From Rhizobium freirei PRF 81 (lineage in GTDB: Bacteria; Pseudomonadota; Alphaproteobacteria; Rhizobiales; Rhizobiaceae): DNA of 64,000 nt. Position numbers and translations under genes: made by a program. The number at the start of each line of letters is the position of its first letter. Positions within the stretch are counted from its first letter, which is position 1. The stretch covers positions 281,001-345,000 of the forward strand of contig NZ_AQHN01000089.1 of NCBI RefSeq assembly GCF_000359745.1, in the 5' to 3' direction. Of the stretch, positions 10,416 to 18,717 are shown piece by piece. The notes below the pieces were generated by a model. That model was not told the DNA's origin. It saw only the letters and a program-made list of their open reading frames with translations, and ran no database searches.

Positions 10416-11369
10416 TTGCTGGTAAGCGGGAAATGGACAGAAGATTGGCAGCCGGTCCAGGCCAAGGATGAGAAGGGCGGCTTCGTCCGCCAGACGTCGA
10501 GCTTTCGCCATTGGGTCACGCCAGATGGCCGGGCAGGCCCGACGGGCGAGGGTGGCTTCAAGGCGGAAGCCGGCCGTTATCACCTCTATGTCGCGCTGAT
10601 CTGCCCCTGGGCGTCGCGCACCCTGATCGGCCGCAGGCTGAAGGGTCTGGAAGACGCCATTTCCGTTTCCATCGTCGAGCCCGTGCTATCCAAGCAGGGC
10701 TGGCGCTTTGGCGATTATCCCGGCGCTACGAATGACCCCGTCAATGGCGCCACCTATATGCACGAGATTTATACGAAGGCCGATCCAACCTTCACCGGTC
10801 GCGCCACCGTCCCCGTGCTTTGGGACAAGCAGACCGGCACGATCGTCAACAACGAGTCCTCCGATATCCTGCGGATGCTGAATGACGGCTTCGGCGATCT
10901 CGCCCGCAATAACATCGATCTTTACCCGGCGGGCAAACGGGAAGATATCGATCGTTTCAATGCCCGGATCTATCCCGTCCTCAACAATGGCGTCTATCGC
11001 GCCGGCTTCGCGACAACGCAGATTGCCTATGAGGAAGCCTTCAACGAGGTGTTCAGTTGCCTCGATCGGGTTGAGACGGAATTGGAGGGCAGGGACTTCC
11101 TTTTTACCGACCATCCCACAGAAAGCGATATCAGGCTGTTCGTCACGCTCGTCCGCTTCGACGTCGCCTATCATGGCCTGTTCAAATGCAATCTCCGCCG
11201 GCTGTCGGACTATGCCAATCTCCAGTCCTTCTGCCGTCGCATGCTGGATTGGCCCGGCATTGCAGAGACCGTCAGCTTCGATCATATCAAGCGCGGCTAC
11301 TACTCGATAACGTCTCTCAATCCGACCGGTATCGTGCCTCTCGGACCCGCTCTCGACGAGCTGTTCTGA
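10416..11369 (+). CDS. yqjG: Glutathionyl-hydroquinone reductase (Xi-class glutathione transferase)
   Basis: The 317-residue protein matches the Xi-class GST family (YqjG, PcpF) that removes glutathione from glutathionyl-hydroquinones. The catalytic motif is CPWA with Cys63 in LICPWASRTL. The GST N-domain includes TVPVLWDKQTGTIVNNESSDILRML, and the C-terminal helical domain includes FNARIYPVLNNGVYRAGFA. The start is a TTG at 10416 with GGAG nine bases upstream; no nearer ATG preserves the N-terminal residues. It neighbours a nitroreductase, so a local theme of quinone or electrophile detoxification is plausible. Confidence 0.87.
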   Translation: MLVSGKWTEDWQPVQAKDEKGGFVRQTSSFRHWVTPDGRAGPTGEGGFKAEAGRYHLYVALICPWASRTLIGRRLKGLEDAISVSIVEPVLSKQGWRFGDYPGATNDPVNGATYMHEIYTKADPTFTGRATVPVLWDKQTGTIVNNESSDILRMLNDGFGDLARNNIDLYPAGKREDIDRFNARIYPVLNNGVYRAGFATTQIAYEEAFNEVFSCLDRVETELEGRDFLFTDHPTESDIRLFVTLVRFDVAYHGLFKCNLRRLSDYANLQSFCRRMLDWPGIAETVSFDHIKRGYYSITSLNPTGIVPLGPALDELF

Positions 11370-11433
11370 TACTCGACCCTATACCAAAACCGGTCTAAGG
11401 TCCGCCTCATTCGATAGAGCGGGGAGGACCGTC

Positions 11434-12852
11434 ATGAATTGGGAAGAGTTCCGGCAATGGTCGGAGAAGGCGGCAAATTGGGGCGCGGACTATCGCGCCT
11501 CGCTTCGCGACAGGCCGGTACGGGCGAAGATGTCGCCAGGCGAGATATCCGCGCATATCGCTGATTCTCCACCGGAATCCGGCGAAGCAATGGAGGATAT
11601 CTTCAAGGATTTTGAGGATATCCTTGTTCCTGGGATGACGCATTGGCAGCATCCGCGCTTCTTTGCCTATTTCCCTGCCAATGCAGCGCCGGTCTCCGTG
11701 GTCGCCGAATATCTGGTCAGCGCCATCGCCGCCCAGTGCATGCTCTGGCAGACATCACCCTCCGCCACCGAATTGGAAACCAAAGTGGTCGATTGGCTGC
11801 GCCAGGCCCTCGGCCTGCCGGAGAGCTTTACCGGCGTCATACAGGATTCCGCGTCGACGGCAACTCTTGCAGCCGTGCTTGTCATGCGCGAGAAAGCGCT
11901 GGATTGGCAAGGCAATCGCAGCGGGCTTGTCGCCAACAAGACCGTGCGCATCTATTCCACCGATCAGGTTCACACCTCAATCGATCGCGCCATCTGGATA
12001 TCAGGCGTCGGTGCCGAAAATCTGGTCCGCATTCCCTCAGGCGGTCCGAACAAGGCCATGGATCCGCAGGCGCTTGCCGTGGCGATAGAGCGCGATCGCG
12101 CCGCCGGGTTGCTGCCGGCCGGCGTCATTGCCTGTGTTGGCGGCACCAGCGTCGGTGCTTGCGATGACATTGCCGCCGTTGTCGAGGTCGCGCATGCGAA
12201 CGGGCTCTACGTGCATGTGGACGCCGCCTGGGCCGGCTCGGCAATGATCTGCCCGGAATTCCGCGATCTCTGGCAGGGTGTCGAACGGGCCGATTCCGTC
12301 GTCTTCAACCCGCATAAGTGGCTCGGTGCCCAGTTCGATTGCTCCGTCCAGTTCGTTCGCGAACCGGAGGCGCTGGTCCGCACGCTGGCGATCCAGCCGG
12401 AATATCTGCGCACGCATGGTCACGACGGCATCATCAACTATTCGGAATGGTCCGTGCCGCTCGGCCGCCGCTTCCGTGCGCTGAAACTCTGGTTCCTCCT
12501 GCGTTATCATGGGCTGGAAGGGCTGCGGACGATGATCCGCAACCATGTCGCCTGGTCGCAGAATCTGGCTAAGCGCCTTGCCGCCGAGCCCGATTTCGAG
12601 ATCGTCACCCAACCGTTCCTGTCGCTGTTCTCCTTCGATCACAAGGCGCCTGCGGGCGTCGTGCAGGAGGAGCATACGCAGCGCCTGATCACCGCGATCA
12701 ACAATGATGGCCGCATCTACCTGACGCAGACCCGTGTCGGCGGCCGTCTCGTCATTCGTTTCCAGGCCGGTCAATTCGAAGCGACGGCTGATGATGTCGA
12801 CACGGCTTTCGATGTCATCCTCGAAATCGCAAGATCGTTGCCCGCCTCGTAG
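11434..12852 (+). CDS. PLP-dependent aromatic amino acid decarboxylase family protein
   Basis: Group II pyridoxal-phosphate decarboxylase of 472 residues, resembling aromatic-L-amino-acid or tyrosine/tryptophan decarboxylases. The PLP lysine is Lys295 in FNPHKWLG. Asp263 lies in HVDAAWAGS, His180 (TDQVHTSIDRA) would stack on the cofactor, and HPRFFAYFPA near residue 73 is the typical N-terminal signature. The ATG is preceded by GGAGGA. The substrate cannot be fixed; dopa, tyrosine, tryptophan or phenylalanine would give the amine. The gene is flanked by single-gene units and no obvious amine pathway is attached. Confidence 0.85.
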   Translation: MNWEEFRQWSEKAANWGADYRASLRDRPVRAKMSPGEISAHIADSPPESGEAMEDIFKDFEDILVPGMTHWQHPRFFAYFPANAAPVSVVAEYLVSAIAAQCMLWQTSPSATELETKVVDWLRQALGLPESFTGVIQDSASTATLAAVLVMREKALDWQGNRSGLVANKTVRIYSTDQVHTSIDRAIWISGVGAENLVRIPSGGPNKAMDPQALAVAIERDRAAGLLPAGVIACVGGTSVGACDDIAAVVEVAHANGLYVHVDAAWAGSAMICPEFRDLWQGVERADSVVFNPHKWLGAQFDCSVQFVREPEALVRTLAIQPEYLRTHGHDGIINYSEWSVPLGRRFRALKLWFLLRYHGLEGLRTMIRNHVAWSQNLAKRLAAEPDFEIVTQPFLSLFSFDHKAPAGVVQEEHTQRLITAINNDGRIYLTQTRVGGRLVIRFQAGQFEATADDVDTAFDVILEIARSLPAS

Positions 12853-13002
12853 AGAAACTGTTGTTCCGGCATTGTAAGGCCGGACATGCTATGCTCTTCG
12901 AAATCGATTGATGACACTGGTGAATAATTCGTTCATATATGGTGTCACCAATCTTGGCTTTGAAAGCAATCTCGTCTTTGAAAATGCAGGGAAGGAAAAT
13001 CC

Positions 13003-13845
13003 ATGAAACTGTTGCGTGTTGGCGAAGTCGGCAAGGAAAAGCCGGCGCTTCTCGATAGCGATGGCAAGATCCGCGATCTCTCCGCCCACGTCGCCGATAT
13101 CGGCGGCGAGGCTATTTCGCCGGCAGGTCTTGCGAAGATCGCAGCCCTCGATCCGAAGAGCCTGCCGGAACTGCCGGAAGGCCGTCTCGGCGCCTGCGTT
13201 GCCGGCACCGGCAAGTTCATCTGCATCGGCCTGAATTTCTCCGACCACGCCGCCGAAACCGGCGCCACCGTGCCGCCGGAGCCGATCATCTTCATGAAGG
13301 CAAGCTCAGCCATTGTCGGCCCGAACGACAATGTGCTGATCCCGCGCGGCTCGGAAAAGACCGACTGGGAAGTCGAGCTCGGCGTCGTCATCGGCAAAAA
13401 GGCGAAATATGTCAGCGAAGCCGATGCGCTCGATTATGTCGCCGGTTACTGCGTCTCGCACGACGTTTCGGAGCGCGCCTTCCAGACCGAGCGTTCGGGA
13501 CAGTGGACCAAGGGCAAGTCCTGCGACACCTTCGGCCCGATCGGCCCCTGGCTGGTCACCAAGGACGAGATCGCCGATCCGCAGAACCTCGGCATGTGGC
13601 TCAAGGTCAACGGCAAGACGATGCAGAACGGTTCGACAAAGACCATGGTCTATGGCGTTGCCTTCCTCGTCTCCTATCTCAGCCAGTTCATGTCGCTGCA
13701 CCCGGGCGATGTCATCTCGACCGGCACGCCTCCGGGCGTCGGCATGGGCATGAAGCCGCCGCAGTACCTGAAGCCGGGCGATGTCGTAGAGCTTGGCATG
13801 GAAGGCCTCGGCACCCAGAAGCAGACCTTCCTCGCCGACGCTTAA
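13003..13845 (+). CDS. Fumarylacetoacetate hydrolase family protein
   Basis: A 280-residue FAH-fold enzyme that would hydrolyse or hydrate acylpyruvate-type substrates with a divalent metal. Metal-binding carboxylates are visible in DWEVELGVVIG, the domain core is IGLNFSDHAAETG, and the C-terminal signature is ISTGTPPGVGMG. Paralogues are annotated as ureidoglycolate lyase or 2-keto-4-pentenoate hydratase, and sequence alone does not choose among them. The start has a good ribosome site (GGAAGGA). It is followed by a clear terminator, so it is probably a single-gene unit. Confidence 0.85.
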   Translation: MKLLRVGEVGKEKPALLDSDGKIRDLSAHVADIGGEAISPAGLAKIAALDPKSLPELPEGRLGACVAGTGKFICIGLNFSDHAAETGATVPPEPIIFMKASSAIVGPNDNVLIPRGSEKTDWEVELGVVIGKKAKYVSEADALDYVAGYCVSHDVSERAFQTERSGQWTKGKSCDTFGPIGPWLVTKDEIADPQNLGMWLKVNGKTMQNGSTKTMVYGVAFLVSYLSQFMSLHPGDVISTGTPPGVGMGMKPPQYLKPGDVVELGMEGLGTQKQTFLADA

Positions 13846-13888
13846 GGCGTGCAGGCTCAGGAACTTTAACTTTTTGAGATCAATCTTG

Positions 13889-13919
13889 ATGCCGGAGAAG
13901 CGATTCTCCGGCATTTTTT
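13889..13919 (+). terminator. Rho-independent terminator after the FAH-family gene
   Basis: Arms ATGCCGGAGAA and TTCTCCGGCAT close on a 4-base loop and are followed by a T run. The rest of the 300-base gap up to phaZ shows no further gene; it must contain the phaZ promoter but no clear boxes were seen. Confidence 0.88.
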
Positions 13920-14145
13920 ATAGAAAGAACCGACCGCGGTTATATTGCTCTGCAGCAAAAGCTGTTAGGTTGGATAATAAGAGCTTAAAGGATGAGGATC
14001 GCGCCCGAGGAGCCGTGATCATCCGTCTGCGCAGCGTGACTGGAGGATCGCGGCAGTAAAAGCATCGGCGCGCAAGGCGCGTGCGTTTCAATGACGAGGT
14101 GATTTGCGAGGTCGCATACCCGCATCACGAAAGGTAAAGCCCCGC

Positions 14146-15423
14146 ATGTTTTATCAGTTTTACGAACTCAATCACGCCGCTCTCGCCCCCTTTCGTGCTG
14201 CGGCAGACATGATGCGCCTGGCCTACGCCAACCCGCTCAATCCCCTTTCGCATACGGTGTTCGGCCGCACGTTGACGGCAAGCCTCGAAGTTTTCGAGCG
14301 CACGACCAGGCGTTACGGCAAGCCGGAATTCGGGTTGAATGAGACGCAGATCGACGGCAAGCCGGTGTCTGTGTACGAGAAGATCGTCTGGAAGAAGCCC
14401 TTCTGCAATCTCATCCATTTCGAGCGCAGCCTGCCCGCCGGCCACGGCAGCGATCCGCGCATCCTGATCGTCGCGCCGATGTCGGGCCACTATGCCACGC
14501 TGCTGCGCGGCACCGTCGAAGCCCTGCTGCCGGGTGCTGACGTCTACATCACCGACTGGATCGATGCCCGCATGGTGCCGATGACCGACGGCACTTTCGA
14601 TCTGGAAGATTACATCGATTACGTCATCGAGATGCTTCATCACCTCGGGCGGGATACGCATGTCGTCGCCGTCTGTCAGCCCTCGGTGCCGGTGCTTGCT
14701 GCCGCCGCCGTGATGGAAGCGGCGGGCGATCCGCTGGCGCCCTCGTCGATGACGCTGATGGGCGGACCGATCGATACGCGCATCAATCCGACGGCCGTCA
14801 ACCAGCTCGCCAAGGACAAGCCGCTGGAATGGTTCGCCGACAATGTCGTCATGAACGTGCCCTGGCCGCAGCCGGGCTTCATGCGGCCCGTCTATCCCGG
14901 CTTCCTGCAGCTTTCCGGCTTCATGTCGATGAACCTCGATCGACACATGATCGCGCACAAGGATTTCTTCGTCCATCTCGTCAAGAATGATGGCGAGCCG
15001 GCCGAGAAGCACCGCGATTTCTACGACGAATATCTGGCCGTCATGGACCTGACGGCGGAATTCTATCTGCAGACCGTCAATCAGGTGTTCATCAAGCATG
15101 CGCTGCCCAAGGGCGAACTCATGCATCGCGGCGAGCGCGTCGATCCCTCGGCCATCCGCAACATCGCGCTTCTGACCGTCGAAGGCGAGAACGACGATAT
15201 CTCCGGCGTCGGCCAGACCCATGCGGCGCAGACCATCTGCACCAATATTCCCGACCATATGCGCATGCACTATCTGCAGCCGGATGTCGGCCACTACGGC
15301 GTCTTCAACGGCTCGCGCTTTCGCCGCGAGATCGCGCCGCGCATTCTGGCCTTCACGCGCGAGCATGCCCGCACCGGCCGGCCGGTGGTCAAGCGGGTCA
15401 TCAAGGGCGGAAAATCCGCCTGA
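14146..15423 (+). CDS. phaZ: Intracellular polyhydroxyalkanoate (PHB) depolymerase
   Basis: Degrades stored poly-3-hydroxybutyrate granules in the cytoplasm. The ATG at 14146 with AAAGG upstream gives 425 residues beginning MFYQFYELNHAALAP, the typical PhaZ start; the TTG at 14104 adds an unconserved stretch. The nucleophile motif is CQPSVP with Cys177, as in the Ralstonia-type intracellular depolymerases that use Cys instead of the lipase serine. The oxyanion region PMSGHYATLLRG precedes it, and DVGHYGVFNGSRFR supplies the C-terminal His. There is no signal peptide. It is probably monocistronic and lets the cell mobilise PHB, linking to pckA and glcB elsewhere in the window. Confidence 0.92.
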   Translation: MFYQFYELNHAALAPFRAAADMMRLAYANPLNPLSHTVFGRTLTASLEVFERTTRRYGKPEFGLNETQIDGKPVSVYEKIVWKKPFCNLIHFERSLPAGHGSDPRILIVAPMSGHYATLLRGTVEALLPGADVYITDWIDARMVPMTDGTFDLEDYIDYVIEMLHHLGRDTHVVAVCQPSVPVLAAAAVMEAAGDPLAPSSMTLMGGPIDTRINPTAVNQLAKDKPLEWFADNVVMNVPWPQPGFMRPVYPGFLQLSGFMSMNLDRHMIAHKDFFVHLVKNDGEPAEKHRDFYDEYLAVMDLTAEFYLQTVNQVFIKHALPKGELMHRGERVDPSAIRNIALLTVEGENDDISGVGQTHAAQTICTNIPDHMRMHYLQPDVGHYGVFNGSRFRREIAPRILAFTREHARTGRPVVKRVIKGGKSA

Positions 15424-15445
15424 GAGTAAGCAAAATCAAATGGAT

Positions 15446-15484
15446 AGAGCGGCTCGGAGCTTCGTTGAGCGCCCGAACCGCTCT
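15446..15484 (+). repeat. Imperfect hairpin downstream of phaZ
   Basis: Arms AGAGCGG-c-TCGG and CCGA-a-CCGCTCT enclose a 15-base loop. No T run follows, so it is either a weak terminator or a small palindromic repeat. The remainder of the 321-base gap (15424-15744) holds no recognisable gene. Confidence 0.5.
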
Positions 15485-15744
15485 TGCAGCGCAAACTATT
15501 AGCTTTTGTTGAATTATCCGGGCAGATTCAAGTATTTGTCCGATTCCGCTCCGTAATGCCATTGAAGCCTCACGAAGAGGTTACCATCTCGATTCCAACG
15601 GTACCGCAGATGATCGGGCCGTTTACCGCGCCGCGCGTCCTTGGAACGCGCTGAGATGCAGGTAGAGCTTTAAAAACCGCGCAGAAGCCTGACCATTGAC
15701 CGATGTCGGTTAAGGGGCGATGCGCCGTGCGAGGATACCTGACA

Positions 15745-16188
15745 ATGAACCAATCTGCATTGCTTCGCCCGGATTGGACTCCGGCTACTATTGCCCTGAT
15801 GGTACTAGGCTTCGTGGTCTTCTGGCCGCTCGGCTTCGCCATGCTCGCCTATATTCTCTTCGGGGAACGTTTGCGGGAATTCAAACGGGATGTAAACGAA
15901 AGGACCGACGGCATGTTTGGTGGCTGCGGACGCTATCGTAATCGTCATCGCCATTCCTTCTCCTCGACCGGTAACGTCGCCTTCGACGACTGGCGCCGGG
16001 CAGAGCTCGAGCGCCTCGAACAGGAGCGCCGCAAGCTGGACGAAATGCGCGCCGAGTTCGACGCCTATGCCCGCGAACTGCGCCGCGCCAAGGACCAGGA
16101 GGAGTTCGACCGTTTCATGCGCGAACGCAACAGCGTCAAGCGCAATGACAATGGCGGCGGCTCGCCGACCGAATTCCAGACGCCGTGA
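15745..16188 (+). CDS. DUF2852 membrane protein with C-terminal coiled coil
   Basis: A 147-residue protein with one or two hydrophobic segments (about residues 11-37, including IALMVLGFVVFWPLGFAMLA), a Gly/Arg/His-rich linker, and a highly charged helical C-terminal half (RRAELERLEQERRKLDEMRAEF has coiled-coil character). This layout matches DUF2852, a family of unknown function common in Rhizobiales. The ATG at 15745 has GAGGA nine bases upstream; the earlier ATG at 15703 is less likely. A terminator follows, so it is probably a single-gene unit. Confidence 0.8.
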   Translation: MNQSALLRPDWTPATIALMVLGFVVFWPLGFAMLAYILFGERLREFKRDVNERTDGMFGGCGRYRNRHRHSFSSTGNVAFDDWRRAELERLEQERRKLDEMRAEFDAYARELRRAKDQEEFDRFMRERNSVKRNDNGGGSPTEFQTP

Positions 16189-16220
16189 TGGGCTGTGAGA
16201 ACAACCACATCATATAGTCG

Positions 16221-16249
16221 AAACCGGCATCATCCGATGCCGGTTTTCT
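16221..16249 (+). terminator. Terminator after the DUF2852 gene
   Basis: Arms AAACCGGCATC and GATGCCGGTTT with a 4-base loop are followed by TTCTTTT. Confidence 0.85.
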
Positions 16250-16269
16250 TTTGCCAGAAACCGCAAAGC

Positions 16270-16372
16270 AAGTCGCGCAAAAGCGCGCAGCGGTTTTGCG
16301 ATCACGACATGTGTAAATCAAAGACCAAAGCGCCAGGAGCGAATCTGAAAGATTGCGACGCGCTTTGGCGAA
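16270..16372. repeat. Rhizobial intergenic palindromic repeat, full-length copy
   Basis: The element has two hairpins. The first has CGCAAAA (16276-16282) pairing with TTTTGCG (16294-16300). The second has CCAAAGCGC (16325-16333) pairing with GCGCTTTGG (16361-16369). The layout and wording strongly recall a dispersed repeat common in Rhizobium genomes, as far as memory serves. It fills the gap between DUF2852 and the YgjP-like gene. Confidence 0.65.
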
Positions 16373-16390
16373 TCATATAAAACTGCCTCC

Positions 16391-17152
16391 ATGTTTCCGC
16401 TGCTCTCCAGATCCCGCAAACCGCAGGCCAAGCCGGCTGCGCCGGAAACGCGCACGCTTGATGTCGCCGGCCGGCTGATGCCGCTGACGATCCGCCAGCA
16501 TGAGCGGGCAACGCGCATCACGCTCAGGATCGAGCCCGGCGGGCGGGCGCTGAAGATGACCGTCCCGCGCGGCCTTTCCGCCCGTGAGGTCAATGCCTTC
16601 CTCGACCGGCATCAGGGCTGGCTTTTGACCAAGCTCGCAAAATTCACAGCCGACAACAGCCTGCGCGGCGGCAGCGAAATCCTGCTGCGCGGCGTGCGCC
16701 ACCGGATCGAGCATACCGGCACCCTGCGCGGCCTCACCGAAGCCGTCATCATCGATGGCCGGCCGGTGCTGCGCGTCAGCGGCATGCCCGAACATGCCGG
16801 CCGCCGCATCGCCACCTTCCTGAAGAAGGAAGCCCGCGCCGATCTGGAGAAATACGTGGCGGTCCACGCCAAGGCCATCCGCGCGACTGTCTCTTCCATC
16901 ACCATGAAGGATACCCGCAGCCGCTGGGGCTCCTGCTCCTCGCAGGGAAACCTGAGCTTTTCCTGGCGCATCGTCATGGCGCCGCCGCTGGTCATCGATT
17001 ACCTCGCCGCCCACGAAGTCGCGCATCTGCGCGAGATGAACCACGGCCCGCGCTTCTGGGCGCTCTGCCTCAAGCTCTGCCCCGACATGGACGAAGCCAA
17101 GGCCTGGCTGAAGCGCCACGGCAGCCAGCTGCACGCGATCGATTTTGATTGA
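16391..17152 (+). CDS. YgjP-like SprT-type metallopeptidase (DUF45/M48 family)
   Basis: A 253-residue protein of the YgjP/DUF45 group. The zinc motif is HEVAH (residues 208-212) with a third likely ligand His218 in REMNHGPRFW, and the preceding signature is RSRWGSCSSQGNLSFSWRI (about 177-193). The N-terminal half is a beta-rich domain. The fold is that of a zincin peptidase, but activity has been hard to show for relatives and the substrate is unknown. The start lies 18 bases after the end of the palindromic repeat. It is convergent with the HxlR regulator, and the 157-base gap between them shows nothing recognisable. Confidence 0.83.
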   Translation: MFPLLSRSRKPQAKPAAPETRTLDVAGRLMPLTIRQHERATRITLRIEPGGRALKMTVPRGLSAREVNAFLDRHQGWLLTKLAKFTADNSLRGGSEILLRGVRHRIEHTGTLRGLTEAVIIDGRPVLRVSGMPEHAGRRIATFLKKEARADLEKYVAVHAKAIRATVSSITMKDTRSRWGSCSSQGNLSFSWRIVMAPPLVIDYLAAHEVAHLREMNHGPRFWALCLKLCPDMDEAKAWLKRHGSQLHAIDFD

Positions 17153-17309
17153 GCGGGTGGCCTGAGCTGCGGCGAGCGCCTCAAATCCTCCTAGCGGAAC
17201 AGGATCGTTGCTGGTCCTGCTGAGAATTGCGACGGACGGCGACAACCTTACCGCCGGCGAGAACCCGTCGTCCGAGCAAATACGTCTCGTTCTCTTCGAA
17301 CGACAAGGA

Positions 17310-17741
17310 TCATTCGGGTGCGGCGATACGGATGGGGCGTGTCCCGATCGGGGCACCAGTCGCGCGGTCGATTGTGACAGGATCGATTTCCGTACCGTTT
17401 TCAGCATCGAAGAAGCGGGTCACTCCGCTGCTCGGGCGATGCTTCCGCCCCCATGCGCCGATCGCAAACAGCACCGGCAGGAAATCTTGGCCGGCTGCCG
17501 TCAGCACGTATTCATCGCGCGGAGGCCGTTCCGAATAGCGCCGTTTCTCGAGAAGGCCGTCTTCCGTAAGAGCCGATAGCCGGCTGGTCAGCATCGTCGG
17601 TGCAATGCCTAAGCTCTTGCGAAAGTCGTCAAAGCGGGTGAGCCCGGCATGGGCGTCCCGCATGATCAGCATACTCCATGCATCGCCGATCAATGCGAGG
17701 CTGCGTGCGATCAGGCATGGTTGATTCGAAAGATTCTTCAT
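17310..17741 (-). CDS. HxlR-family transcriptional regulator with conserved N-terminal cysteine
   Basis: A winged-helix regulator of 143 residues beginning MKNLSNQPCLIARSLALIGDAWSMLIMRDA, the HxlR/DUF24 signature. Cys9 is at the position of the redox-sensing cysteine in HypR and QorR. The recognition helix region is LGIAPTMLTSRLSALTEDGLLEKRRYS. The ATG at 17741 is preferred; the longer frame from 17813 runs through the operator region. It diverges from the SDR gene at 17831, and the regulator, SDR and MDR probably form one regulated unit. In Corynebacterium QorR controls a quinone oxidoreductase, so an electrophile or quinone signal is a reasonable inference. Confidence 0.88.
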   Translation of the reverse strand: MKNLSNQPCLIARSLALIGDAWSMLIMRDAHAGLTRFDDFRKSLGIAPTMLTSRLSALTEDGLLEKRRYSERPPRDEYVLTAAGQDFLPVLFAIGAWGRKHRPSSGVTRFFDAENGTEIDPVTIDRATGAPIGTRPIRIAAPE

Positions 17742-17753
17742 GTCGATATCTTT

Positions 17754-17785
17754 TTGATAGTGACTTACTACTGATTTGATAGTAA
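17754..17785. promoter_or_regulatory. Candidate HxlR operator between the regulator and SDR genes
   Basis: TTACTA (17765-17770) and TAGTAA (17780-17785) form an inverted repeat with a 9-base spacer. The octamer TTGATAGT occurs at 17754-17761 and again at 17776-17783, 22 bases apart (two helical turns). This is typical of an HxlR dimer-pair site controlling both divergent genes. Confidence 0.6.
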
Positions 17786-17830
17786 CAGAATGCCCATTGA
17801 CGTTCCATGCCAAAGTGAAAGTGGAGACGG

Positions 17831-18646
17831 ATGAGCAAGACAGAACGCGGCATTGCCTTGGTCACAGGCGCTTCTTCCGGAATCGGGCTGGCGACCGCGC
17901 GAGCGCTGCGGCGCGATGGGTATAGGGTGTTTGGGACCAGTCGGAAGGCGATGGCGGGCACTCTTGATGGCATCTCCATGCTGGTCTGCGACGTCACCGA
18001 TGATAGATCCGTGCAGAGAGCAGTCGATGACATAATGGTTCACGCCGGGCGGATCGATCTGCTGGTCAACAACGCTGGAATGGGTTTGCTTGGCGGCGCA
18101 GAGGAGTCCTCAGCGGCGCAGGCAAAGGCTCTTTTCGATGTGAACCTCTTCGGCGCATTACGCGTGACGAATGCTGTCCTGCCCATGATGAGACGGCAGC
18201 GAAAGGGCAGGATCATCAACATGAGTTCCATCCTTGGGCTTATTCCTGCTCCCTTCAATGCACTCTATGCATCGACCAAGCATGCGATCGAGGGCTATTC
18301 CGAGTCTCTCGATCACGAAGTTCGCACACAGGGCATCCGCATCGTTCTCGTCGAGCCCGGCGTCACCCGCACGTCTTTCGAAGCGAATATCGTGCACCCG
18401 GACCGTCCGCTTCGCGAATACGACATGGCTCGTGCCGATGCAGAGAAGCTTATGCGCGAGGTTGTTGAAGCGGGCGATGCACCGGAACTGGTCGCCGGCA
18501 TCGTGGTCAAGGCCGCCAATGCCACATCACCCAAGAGACGCTACACGGCAGGCAAGGCAGCGGCACAGGTCCGTTTCCTACGCCGTTTCCTACCTGAATC
18601 TTTCGTCGACAGGAGTCTTCGTAAATTTAGCCGGCTTCCCGTCTGA
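17831..18646 (+). CDS. Short-chain dehydrogenase/reductase (SDR), oxidoreductase
   Basis: Classical SDR of 271 residues. The cofactor motif TGASSGIG lies near residue 14, NNAG follows at about 81-84 (LLVNNAGMG), and the catalytic pair is in YASTK, with Ser in NMSSILGL. The Arg after the glycine motif and the sequence FGTSRKA suggest NADP(H) preference. It is divergent from the HxlR regulator with a shared operator and is followed 71 bases later by an MDR oxidoreductase. The substrate is unknown; the pair with a quinone-reductase-like enzyme suggests reduction of reactive carbonyls. Confidence 0.87.
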   Translation: MSKTERGIALVTGASSGIGLATARALRRDGYRVFGTSRKAMAGTLDGISMLVCDVTDDRSVQRAVDDIMVHAGRIDLLVNNAGMGLLGGAEESSAAQAKALFDVNLFGALRVTNAVLPMMRRQRKGRIINMSSILGLIPAPFNALYASTKHAIEGYSESLDHEVRTQGIRIVLVEPGVTRTSFEANIVHPDRPLREYDMARADAEKLMREVVEAGDAPELVAGIVVKAANATSPKRRYTAGKAAAQVRFLRRFLPESFVDRSLRKFSRLPV

Positions 18647-18717
18647 CTGCTTCTGTCGCCAGATCGTGTCTTCCAACTCCGGCCGTCCGTCACCTTTAGA
18701 AACGAAAGTTAGTTCCG